A stretch of 64,000 nt of DNA, taken from NCBI GenBank assembly GCA_003988795.1, contig QYAK01000045.1:1-64000 (forward strand). The letters run 5' to 3'. Of this stretch, positions 1-10,211 are shown one piece after another. Origin of the DNA: Proliferodiscus dingleyae. Taxonomy: Eukaryota; Ascomycota; Leotiomycetes; Helotiales; Lachnaceae. Positions within the stretch are counted from its first letter, which is position 1, and every line of letters begins with the position of its first letter. The translations under genes were made by a program, and so were the position numbers. Under the pieces are notes generated by a model. That model was given only the letters and a program-made list of their open reading frames with translations. It had not been told where the DNA came from and searched no databases.

Positions 1-414
1 TACCAACACTAGTGGGCCATTTTTGGTAAGCAGAACTGGCGATGCGGGATGAACCGAACGCGAAGTTAAGGTGCCGGAATATACGCTCATCAGACACCAG
101 TACGTATTCCCCTATTCTATTATATTCGCTGAATTTATACTAACTTCAATTATAGCAAAAGGTGTTAGTTCATCTAGACAGCAGGACGGTGACCATGGAA
201 GTCGGAATCCGCTAAGGAATGTGTAACAACTCACCTGCCGAATGAACTAGCCCTGAAAATGGATAGCCTATTCTCCAAAGAGCTAACAAGGTATGGACCG
301 TCATAAAATCTGTGTCTCCGCACTGATAGCAGGTCGCAAGAAAAAGCTCGGAAATAGACAGAGAGATGCGCGAGAGTGTTGACGTCGAATATGATTACAG
401 CTATATTTTCTTAG
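1..414. other. Left-edge intergenic DNA
   Basis: This stretch lies downstream of the kinase gene that reads leftward from 1707. I see no coding frame of convincing composition, no RNA gene and no repeat. It probably holds the 3' untranslated region of the kinase and flanking spacer. Confidence 0.4.
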
Positions 415-1707
415 CTACTTGAAGTCCCCCGTATGCTCGAAGTTAATCCCGTCATTGGCTCCAAGGGAGCATTCTGTGAACCATGGGTGCCTTACCACGT
501 CCTTCGCCGATGGTCGTCGGGCAGGCTCATACGCCAGCATAATTCTTAGAAGCTCGAGTAATTTCTCTTGTTGCATTGGTAGACACGGCGTGTTCTCGCG
601 AACCAGAGTCGCAAGCGGGCGGTTTGGTTGAAACGCTTCATCGTACCACCACGGAACTGGCTCGTAGCCCGTTTGATCATTATAAGTGAACAAGTCCTTC
701 CATCTTCTAGGGAAGGGTCCAAGCGCATCAACTGTTGTCCCAAGTCTTACAAGCACACCATCAAAGACGAGAGGAATTAACGGCACAGACGTCTCGGTTT
801 CGAATATCAGACATGCGAGAGCCCAAATGTCGCTGTGCTTCGAAGGAGGAAAGCCAAAGTATAGTTCGGGTGCAACGAATGGCGCGGGAGTTCCTAGAGC
901 TTTCGGAGGTGTTTGAGCAAAAAAAGATTGACCGAAATCCACGATGCGAATGTTTCCAAGTGAGTCTAGATCTATATTGGAAAAGCTAGCAGCTTGAACG
1001 ACTTTCTTGGGAGCATGCGGTGAGTAGTAGCCGTTTAATATTTTTAGTTTAGCTGTCCTAGGAGGGCCTAAGTGCTGGTATATCTGAGCTTTTGACCAAG
1101 AATGAATACCTTGAAGCTCAAACAAGATGTTGGACGGGGTGAGATCTAGAAGCAAGCAGAGTCTTAGCAAAAGGCTCTAGGAGTGGGAGGTAAAGGTCTT
1201 ACCACCGTGGCAGACATCCAAGGAGTGTAGATACACCAAACCATCTACAATCTGTTGAGATGCTTCACGGCGCAACGATTCTGGAAGCTGCCTATATATC
1301 ATGTCTTTCACACTTGGTCCAAGCACAGGCAGTACCAAGCAGTAATGAGACCCATTCGGTCCCTTGATTTGGAACACGTCATGAAGGGACGATACGTTTG
1401 GATGAGCCGCATTATGTTTTTGGAGGAATTGGAGGATATCAACTTCCCTATCGTCCGTGATGTTGGCGCGAAGGATCTTGAGGGCATAATAGCGTTGCTT
1501 ATTCACCAGACAGACAAGCCAAACCGTTGAGAAGCCTCCATATCCGAGTTTATGTATTACTTCGTACTGGTCCTGTTGTCCCCCGAGAACATCGCCGATA
1601 TTGACGGGGTAGTAGCCGCCAACGACGTACTTTTCAACGTCTTCAATACCATCCAGTCTCGGTTCACGGTACAGCGACTGTATAGAGTCCGAAGACCAGG
1701 ACGACAT
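415..1707 (-). CDS. SRPK-like serine/threonine protein kinase
   Basis: Two exons, 1707-1203 and 1145-415, joined across a 57-nt intron (GTAAGA..TAG), give 411 aa. The intron cuts the catalytic loop: exon 1 ends in CHG plus one base and exon 2 restores the Asp, giving HGDLTPSN. Visible kinase landmarks are the glycine loop LGYGGFSTVW (about 54-62), the ATP-anchoring Lys77 in ALKIL, catalytic Asp169, DFG at 238-240 and APELYFG. The layout, with a spacer of about 64 residues between catalytic loop and DFG, fits the SRPK family, whose classic members phosphorylate SR-type splicing factors; this one belongs to the large set of divergent fungal SRPK-like kinases and its substrate is unknown. Position +2 after the catalytic Asp is Thr (Asp-Leu-Thr) instead of the usual Lys. 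Family assignment is firm, activity and role are not. Confidence 0.9.
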
Positions 1708-2234
1708 GACGATGAGTTGTAGATAGTTATATTGTGCTCAGAGGTGACTAAACTCACGATACAGGAAATTTCAAATAATGCCTTCCCGGAATAAAAACAT
1801 GCAATCGATCACTTCAGAGACTGCTGCGTGGCGGCATGACAGATTTGTAGGGTATGTTGGTGGCAGTGAGATCCTGAGGCTGCCGCCTTCGTAGGCTGCA
1901 ACAACTTAGCCAACACTTGCATCCAAGACCTCTTATCGCGGGTAGATGACGAGAATTCAATTGGCTCTCTAAAAAAACATAGAGTATAAAGCTACATATA
2001 GCTCATACAACACTGTCTAGCAATATTGATACAGAAGCACAATCATTAATTCGCCCCTGGCAGAGAAGCTTACAACCTCTCGTTTCCTTTCGAGTAGACC
2101 CTCTGCAAGGTCCTGAACAAACACCTGTGTCCCCGCCGAACGCCCCGTTTGGCAACGATGGGTATCGAATATACAAGAAGCAAGCCAACCAGCAAGTTAC
2201 GCAAAGACACTCCAGCAACACCAAGAATTTATCG
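1708..2234. other. Intergenic spacer, kinase promoter side
   Basis: About 530 nt between the start of the kinase and the stop of the telobox gene, both on the minus strand. It should contain the kinase promoter and the telobox gene's 3' end. No recognisable element was found. Confidence 0.4.
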
Positions 2235-4925
2235 CTAGTAGTCCTCATACTCTGGACGTACGGATCGAACGCTATTCAACTCCTTTCTCCCAAGACTGAC
2301 CTTATCAAAATTTCGAGGTAGGGTCAGGTTAGCTCTATTATAGAGTCAGCAAAAATCCAGTCCTAGAGGCCTAGTCCACTTACTTCAAAAAGACAACCTT
2401 CAAATTTCGAGCCTTGTCCTTCAATGCTACCTGATCTCGGTCGACCTCGAAACTCCCTGATTTCTGGATCATGGCCCAGCTACAACCAAGCTCCTCGATG
2501 AGATCAATGAGATGCTGCGAGTCTGCCTCTGACCATTTGATCCGTTGCTGGGGCTTTGCGGATGCAACCTTGAACTTCTGGACATTTAACTTGGCGGCTT
2601 CGGTGATCGCTGAGAGTGTGGGTGCTGGTGCTTCGTCATCCTCGTCATCTTCCTCATCATCTTCTATTTCATCTCTCCTAGCGTTTCGTATCCTTGCCTC
2701 AGCTTGCAATCGTGCTTCGGCCCGTTCTCGTGGTTTACGTCTAGGCTCTATCTCTCCATCAGAAGTGGGTGTGGTTGATCTGCGGTAACGTTTGGACACT
2801 GGTTCACTCGACGCTGGAGCGACCAATCTGCGCGCAGGATCCGGAACTCTGGGGTCCTTCTCAAATCCCAGGTCTTCCGACTCCTCCGATTGTTCACGAG
2901 TACGCTTGCGACTCGGTGATGGCTCATCACCTTCCTGGCTGTCCCAACTTACTCTTTGCGCCGTTGGTTGACGATCGAGCAATCTTCGTTTGACAGGGGG
3001 GCTTGCATCCTGATCTGTAGGACGGTTTTCCTTGTTCTTTTCATTGTTCCAGCCACTCCAGCTGCCCAGATATTCCTGTGTGGAGCGGGATCCGCGAGGA
3101 GGTTCAAAGTGCTCCTCGTCATTGAGTGGTCTATAGTCATCCTCGGGTTGCTGTGTAGGTTCCCTAGTCGTGTGAGATTTCAAAGTGGTCTCTTGGGGTA
3201 AGGAGGGTTTGGATGAAGATGGACCGCTGGTAGATTTTTTGTTCGACGGGGGTGCTTCGAGTGACGACATGCGCTTGTACTGTTGCAAAAGGCGAACTGA
3301 CTCCTTGCCATTATAGAGACTATTCAAGCAATCAGTAGTGAACAAGCGCATTTTTGAACTGTTCTATCACGGAATCCAGACTCGGGGAACAGCTCGTACA
3401 TACCTTTTGCTAGTAACGTTAGGTGTTATGTCAGCTGGGGGCAGAAGCTCCCGTTGTCTCATTATTGAAGGAGGAGCAGAATAAGTGACGTCGACTTGAC
3501 TGTCATTCGTCCTCATTCTCTCAATCAGCGCTTCTGTGATATTCTGAATCCCACCCTCCTGCTTAATGCTTCGAGAAATCTCGTTGAGGCGTGATCGACT
3601 CCAGAGGATCAGATCTGCCAGAAAGTTCGACCAACTGAACTGGTCATCTAGCTTCTCAAAATCGACCAAGTCGTCCTGCTCAATGGCATCCTCGCTTTGG
3701 TTGAAAGTTGCATAAATTTGAGTAACGCGTTCAACGACTCTGTCATCTTGCTCGGCAGAGTTTGCAGGACCAGCACGAAATATGTTCTTGGGACGTCCAT
3801 TTTGCCTGTAGTCATCATACAACGGCAACTGATCATCGGGCTCGGCTGGCGCTTCGAAAAAGTCTCTCACTAAAATTTCCTCTGGGTTATAATCTTCCTG
3901 TCCCTTCGATCGATGCAGATTGTAAATCGTCCACTGTGTTCGGATGTCCAGACCAAGAGCAAATGCTTCATCAAGTAGCATACTACTGCCGTACCTTATA
4001 TCGCTGTCGAATCTAGAAACGAACGGTTCAGGAAAGTGGATGCTGAGATTTGAAAGGGGCTTGTTCATGCCAGGACCTTCTTTAGGCGTGACAGCAAAGA
4101 TCTTGACTAGAATTGCCAGGTTTGCAGCATGAATAATCGCATCTGGACGGAAACTCCCTTCGTCTGGATGATCACCGAGGAGCCTCCGCAGAACGAAGGA
4201 GGGTATGATGTAATCCAAATCTTCCGTCCCATAATGCTCTCGACTCAGTTTGAACCTGTCTTCCTCAAGCCTCAGCCGTTTAGCTCGTCGCGAGCCTGGG
4301 GTTTTTAATTCCTTGACAACGCCATCCACCATCTGCTCAGTTGTACCAGCTGGTACAAGCAAATCCATTATCCTTACGGCACCATCTAATAAGTCAGGCA
4401 TGATTTCAGCCATCATGGGATCTAGGTCTGCTATCGCTGCCGCCGAAAAAGTTGTGACGGCTGTAGTCCCAGACACACCAGACATCTGCGACAAGACACC
4501 CGGAGACTGTGAGCGTGGAGCTGTGATGGCGGCCAGCTGGTCCTCGTCTTCGGCACCTATTTCTTCCTCGTCTCTGTTCTCAGCGACCATGGAGAGATCT
4601 AGAAATACATGAGCATAGCGATTTAGCTGGGATAGGTTCGGTTCAAACCTCTGGTCGCAACAGCGCCTCGTGTGGCCTTTCTAGTGCGCCCACCTCTGCC
4701 CGAAGCATTGCTTGCATTGCTCGCATCGCTCCTGTTACTGTCCTCGCTCCCAGCACGTGTACCTCTTCTTGTGCCTCGAGTTTTCGTGCGGGCAGTGTCG
4801 CTGTCGTCGCCGAGCTCTCGACTCTGACTTCGCGTAGATCGAGTCGCCCGACCTGAAGATGGCTTTGGGGGTGAAGCCGCGTGGTCGCGCTTCGCAGACG
4901 AACGGGCAGACGCCCTTCCTGTCAT
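2235..4925 (-). CDS. TRF/Taz1-like telobox (Myb) protein, putative telomere-binding factor
   Basis: Four exons: 4925-4649, 4598-3404, 3358 (or 3319)-2384 and 2334-2235; 848 aa, or 835 aa with the other acceptor of intron 2, both in frame. Order: a basic Ser/Arg-rich N-terminus, an acidic patch, a helical mid-region compatible with a TRF homology (dimerisation) domain, a long charged disordered linker with an acidic run (DDEEDDEDDE), then one C-terminal Myb repeat. That repeat has Trp-Ser near its start, CSWAMIQK in the middle and the telobox-like VALKDKARNLK. One C-terminal Myb after a TRFH-like region is the plan of TRF1/TRF2 and fission yeast Taz1, which bind double-stranded telomere repeats. 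The last intron (49 nt, GTAAGT..TAG, branch GCTGAC) falls just after the telobox and adds about 33 residues; reading through would stop at once. Telomere binding is inferred from the family. Confidence 0.82.
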
Positions 4926-5929
4926 TTTGAGTTGTTCTATTCGACGATGGCAGCTTGTAGCTATGTCGCTCTATTCAATTGGAAGGCATGGATGCCAGAT
5001 GCGCAAGAGATGAGCTGCCTTATGTTATGTTGTCTTACAATAAGACGCGACTGGTTAGGGTAGGACGGCACGAACCCAGCTCCTCATCACGTGTGTGGCT
5101 TAGTCAGCTTGCAGGTGAGGCGAGAGTGAGGTTCACCGGATGAAAGTGAGGAGAGGGCAGGATGAATGGAGAATAGATGGACGAGAGCGGGTTGTAACCT
5201 TGCGGTAGTCAAATGCATTCTCTTAGAGAAATCCTAATATGAACAAGTCCAAGTCCAAACCCAAGACCAAGCCCTGGCCGCAGTCGCATACGTATATTTT
5301 CATATATCTATATGCGTCCCGACATACTTGCATCCACCGACACACTCACTCTCGCTCTCTCACGTACAGTATATACTTTATACTTTACACATGCACACAC
5401 GAGCCCCAGCTGCACGCTTTCGCCCCGCGCTCCCCCTTTGTTTTGCCTCGGTCTCAATGGCGCACGTTTCTCTCCTGCAAACGGCCTCCCAATTAACATC
5501 TGGCACGCGAGACGGGGGCGTCTGGCCCCTTGTTTCCCCAGCTTGTGCGTTGCGACTAAGAAAAATTAGGGCAGAGGGTGGGCCGCCCGCTCGTTCAGGA
5601 GAATGCCAGCCGCAGCAGCAGCCACATCCCAGATCTTCGCCCTCGTTCTCTCGAAACATCAATATCTGCATCCACCACTCTCCAGTCCGGCGATCTCTCC
5701 TCCCACGACCTCTTGTTCTCGACACTCCTTCTTGTTCCCTTTGTTATGGTCATATTGTGATTCGATCTCTTTATTTCCAGGCTACTTCTCTTCCCATCGA
5801 GCGCCGCTGCTGCTGATCTCACCCCTTTACGAGACAGCCAGGTTTCCCCACAGACTTTCTGCTGCTACGGTCTGCAAACCTCTGCCGTCCATCGCGGAGC
5901 CGTGACTTCGATCTTTAGCACATACCGCA
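4926..5929. other. Divergent promoter region, telobox gene / GDT1
   Basis: About 1 kb between two divergent start codons. The GDT1-proximal half (about 5330-5900) is strongly pyrimidine-rich on the plus strand, as is common in ascomycete leaders. Several ORFs overlap here in low-complexity sequence, and none looks like a real protein. Confidence 0.45.
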
Positions 5930-7698
5930 ATGAAGTTCAGAAGACGTCCTTCGCCGCTGCTTCTCCTTCTCCTTCCCTCGCTGGCGTTGACAGCGGCCGT
6001 CAAAGATACCACAGTTTCTGCGACCACCAAGGATACCTTAGCTAGAGATGCAACAAAATTAAGCACTGCCGCAACGGCTGCTGCCGTGGATTTGAACACG
6101 AAATCGAAGGTCGACATAGGGACGAAAGATGCTCCTGTAGATGGCAAGGACGGGAAGCCTCATGCGGGCCCCTGGGTTGGCATAGAAAAAGATGCCAAGA
6201 AGGATGATTCAAAAAAGGCGTCAAGCAAAAAGGAAGACGCCGAGCTACCGCTCAGCACAAAAGAGGAGCTAGCAAAGCTTTCACCCGACGGCACAAAGAT
6301 CCCAACTGTAAACGACGGGGTCATGGATGATCCGAATCGAGAATTGCCCAAGCACGGAACCACCGGCACAGAAGGCGGCGTGAGCGAGAAAGACAAGGCC
6401 CGCAAAGCGCAAGAAGGACAAACTGGGGAGAAGTTGGAGAAGAAACCAGACTCTCCCAAGGAGGCCCCGCCTCTACCCCATAGCGAGCAAACGAAGATAG
6501 AGCAAGGAAAGGAGAAGGAGAAATCGAAGAGCAAGAGCAAGGACAGCGAGGATGATGGCGACAATACGTCGGAGAGTCTTGGTGGTCTTGAGGTATGTCT
6601 CCGCGAACACGTTCAATCACATCACTAATTTATTGTCACAGAAACCAAAAGACCTTCCGGACAAGACTAGCAATAAGCCCCAGCCGATTCCCAATTCCGC
6701 AGATAAGAATCATCTTGACATCAATAAACCGTCTTCCAAGACCCCTTCGAAATCTCCCAGTCTAGAGGAAGAAGGAAGCGAGGGCATCATCCAGCCACTA
6801 CACTCATTCGTCCTCTCCCTGACTATGATTCTCTTCTCTGAGATCGGGGATAAGACCTTTCTGATCGCAGCTCTGATGGCAATGAAGCACGACCGCCTCC
6901 TTGTCTTCTCGGCCGCCTTCTCGGCCCTCCTCGTCATGACCGTCCTCTCTGCTGTCCTAGGTCACGCAGTACCAACCTTGATCCCAGAGCGCTTCACACA
7001 TTTCCTAGCCGCAGCCCTATTCCTTGTTTTCGGAGGTCGGATGCTGAGAGAAGGTCTAGCAATGAGCAAGGATGAGGGCGTAGCTGCTGAGATGCAGGAA
7101 GTGGAGATGGAACTCGAGGAGAAGGAACACCAGGCCCGGCAAGAAAACCGACGGCGGTCCTCCGTCTCACCATATACCCTGGAGATGGGCCTGGGACGAA
7201 AATCGAGCGTGCGCAAGTCCCGCTCTGGGTCTCGTCTGCCTTCTCCCCCTCGCAGCCCTTCGTCTTCGCCCGAGCGTTCTCCTTCACCCAAGGTGTCGAA
7301 TATGAAGAGTGTCGTGACCGGCATGACCAACCTTTTCAGCTTACTACTCAGCCCAGCGTGGGTACAGACTTTCATAATGACCTTTCTAGGCGAATGGGGT
7401 GATAGGAGTCAGATTGCTACTATCGCCATGGCTGCAGGCTCGGATTACTGGTGGGTGACGGGCGGTGCTGTGAGCGGGCACGCGGTTTGTACGGGTATAG
7501 CAGTTATTGGTGGACGGGCTATTGCCGGAAAAGTCAGTTTGAGAGTCGGTATGTCTGCTTTGTCTTGTTGTCTCCCTCCCAATCTTCCCCCATTTATTCA
7601 ACCAGCTAACACCGGACAAAACAGTGACTTTAGGCGGTGCCTTTGCATTCTTGCTCTTCGGCGTCATCTACTTCGCCGAAGCTCTCTACGCCGCGTGA
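5930..7698 (+). CDS. GDT1: GDT1/TMEM165 family Golgi cation transporter
   Basis: Three exons, 5930-6592, 6642-7548 and 7625-7698, 547 aa. The family moves Mn2+/Ca2+ across Golgi-type membranes, probably in exchange for protons, and supports glycosylation. Both signature motifs are present: ExGDKT at about 288-293 and ExGDRS at 472-477, each in the first helix of one of two homologous three-helix halves. A signal peptide-like N-terminus (poly-Leu at 10-15) is followed by about 240 residues rich in Lys, Ser and Glu, much longer than in the yeast protein. A Ser/Arg/Pro-rich loop of about 80 residues separates the halves. The last exon encodes the final helix ending in YAA; without the 76-nt intron the protein would end in an unrelated tail. 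Convergent with the ORF at 8702-9448. Confidence 0.93.
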
Positions 7699-8701
7699 TT
7701 TGACATGGTTCAGCGTAAACTACGAGATCATTCTCGTTCCTTGAAGTACACAAGATACAGATTTTGTAATTGTAGCATAGAAAAAGCATCCCTTGTTTTT
7801 TTGTACGGTCACCCGGTGCTTCGCCCGCTTTTGGGTAAATATGGTAATACTAGCGGAGAGGCACACGGCTGGGCGTGGCGTGGCGTGGTGGCGGGTCATA
7901 TGGCGTCTGTAGATGCATAAAGTACCAAAGAGCTTGAAAAGCTCAAATTTCTTCATTCGAGAATCGGCTTTTGATAATGCTCTTATCGAGACTTCCTCCC
8001 TATCCGCGCAATGCGAATCCCTGTTTCTTCTCAAGTGGCAATATCTACGCTGTACTTACTCCTCGTCTACTTCCATTCCTCTACCCCAATCATCGAGGGA
8101 TCCATTGATATGGACAATCGTTTGTTACCACCTCAGTGAAGTTTATCCTCATGATCTGCAACATTGTCTTTAGTATTTGCTTTGTCTGTCTGTCTGTCTC
8201 GAATATCATTTTCCGAACTTCCTTCGAACTACTCCTCCCCTCCATTTTTCAGAACAGAATTCTTTGGGGAGTCACTCAATGATCTTCACTACCACCTGAT
8301 GGGACGGCTGAGCAAGACGGCACAGGAAAGTTTAGGATGTAGGGTACACATGTATTTTGGTGCTTACTCCATGCGGCCGCATGCACGGGCCAGTATGAAT
8401 AGACAAGAGGAAGAGATGCGTGTCATTATGGAGATGGAGCTTGGAGATACGTCAGGTAGTTAGGCGGAGGCATACGGGAGACATCCACGAGGCGACAACT
8501 GAGGATATGGAGGGTAGGGATGTTAGAACCTGAGACATCTTCCAGTGCAAGTATAAGCCTTGCAGCCCTGCATAGTCATGTTCCGGGCGAGGCATAGGAA
8601 CGTATTGAAGGAAGGGTGAATCTGGAAATTGAGAAACTCTAAAACCTTTTTACACGCTAACGCCTACCGTCGAACATACTTTGAACCATTTTGCTCCGAT
8701 G
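7699..8701. other. Intergenic region between convergent genes
   Basis: About 1 kb between the GDT1 stop and the stop of the orphan minus-strand ORF. Nothing beyond short uninformative ORFs and a brief TCTG run near 8190 was seen. Confidence 0.4.
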
Positions 8702-9448
8702 CTATGATACCTTCATAAATTCCCAAGCATCTTTGTCATGCTTTCTCATCAAGGACGAGAGAGCAGTCGTATCTAAAGGTGTGGTCATTGCCAAATCAAT
8801 ATCCCTGCTGTCTTTTGTCATGATTGTTGACTCGTCCGAGTCTGTTTGTTCAAAGTCGAGGGCATAGAAGTGAGCTCCCATACCCGCGAGCGAAGGCGGT
8901 GTGAGCAGTGGTCTACTCGCAGATTGCTCGAAGAGAATGAAGTCCTCAAAGGGTTGAACTTCGTCTGCGTGTCTCTCTGTGCGTATATAAGGGAGGTTAT
9001 TGTTCAAAGCTGGATTTGAGAGCTGCGTCGGTTTTATGAAGCTGCTCTTGCCGACAATGGCCTCGCTGGTCGGCGACAAGTGGTCGAGTTCAGCAACCAC
9101 GATTTCGTGGAGAGCATGTACTCGTGGAGAACTTGTCTCATCAGCTTTGCAGACTGCTAAGAGCTGTTTAGCAGAGCATCCTGACTGTGCAGCGTGACAA
9201 CGAAGAGGAGGAACATCGCAGCAGTAACTTCTGGGAGGAAGAGTCATACCACTTGATTGCAACTGTTCATTGGTAGGTGCAATTGTTTTCAATTGTAGCA
9301 AGACATGATTCATTGTGAGGGCAATAATAACTAGGACAAGGAGGAAAGTGAAGTATGCAACAAGTTTGACATGCTCCCAGCACGCTGAAAAGTACCATGG
9401 AGAAGCCGAGTCCTCGATGGACAAAGAGATAGAGAAAGAGAGAAGCAT
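8702..9448 (-). CDS. Hypothetical protein with one membrane segment
   Basis: Uninterrupted 248-aa reading frame. A hydrophobic stretch at about 28-50 (VAYFTFLLVLVIIALTM) predicts one membrane span; the rest is polar, with a Cys-containing patch at about 75-100 and no domain I recognise. It could be a lineage-specific membrane protein or a chance ORF. Length, one clean hydrophobic helix and its position between well-defined genes favour a real gene, but no homology can be shown by reading. It is divergent from the zinc-finger gene that starts at 10212. Confidence 0.45.
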   Translation of the reverse strand: MLLSFSISLSIEDSASPWYFSACWEHVKLVAYFTFLLVLVIIALTMNHVLLQLKTIAPTNEQLQSSGMTLPPRSYCCDVPPLRCHAAQSGCSAKQLLAVCKADETSSPRVHALHEIVVAELDHLSPTSEAIVGKSSFIKPTQLSNPALNNNLPYIRTERHADEVQPFEDFILFEQSASRPLLTPPSLAGMGAHFYALDFEQTDSDESTIMTKDSRDIDLAMTTPLDTTALSSLMRKHDKDAWEFMKVS

Positions 9449-10211
9449 AGTCTTGTTCCCAGCTTCTTAGAGCAGTTTGGTGCGAGTTGACTGAGGAATA
9501 AGACCTTTGGCACAGGAGACAGAAGACGACAACGAAGTGTCAACGAAAATGAGAATTCCCGAGAAATTCGGTTGGGGGATAGCCACTCGACCCTTATTCT
9601 CCAGCTCTTCTTGCACTTCATGACTGACTGCGTTGACAGCCCGCTTAGGAAATTTGGAAAGCCGGGGGTGGTGTCGCTGCTTCTGCTCTGCAGTAATGGT
9701 CGAATCAGGATGGCGCAAAAGGCAAATGCAACATGTTCTCTATGCGGATGCCGCCAATGATTCGCCCTGCCTCATGGCCGTCATGGAAGTCTGGTTGGTT
9801 CCTGCGACGAGGCAACTCGGCGGCAGGAGAACTAATGCGGAAGCTTGCAGCACAGGAGCCTTCGAAAGCCTGTTGCCTGGGTACAATGGGGAAGCCAACC
9901 CCAGTCCAGCACGCCGCCGTCACATCGCCCCGCCGCCAATGCCAATCAGTCTCAGGCTGCTTTACACTTGTCGACTTACGGACCGTGCCGCTGAGAAAGC
10001 CTCGTGCGCTAACGCCATACAGATGCTGCCGCTGATTCCTCAGCCCCGTGATGTCTGTACGGGAACAGCTGTCTCTCCCGTCATCTCAGACTCAGCATCT
10101 CTAACCATAAAGGATGCCGGTACATACAAATACAGAAGGAGACTGGAATATCACGTATGGCACTGATTCTCGGCTATCGTGCGCTTGTCTTCCAGCCTGG
10201 TCTCTTTCGAG
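9449..10211. other. Divergent spacer upstream of zinc-finger gene
   Basis: About 760 nt between two divergent starts. A plus-strand ORF of 177 codons (9633-10166) crosses it, but its composition is not protein-like and it has no recognisable motif, so I treat the stretch as promoter DNA. Confidence 0.45.

Noticed and set aside
5328..5816. Plus-strand ORF of 162 codons upstream of GDT1
   Set aside because: Lies in pyrimidine-rich leader DNA, with Ser/Leu/Pro/His-biased translation and overlapping ORFs in other frames, as expected for a low-complexity promoter.
9633..10166. 177-codon plus-strand ORF before the zinc-finger gene
   Set aside because: Overlaps several other frames, has no motif, and ends before the well-supported start at 10212 without a splice link.
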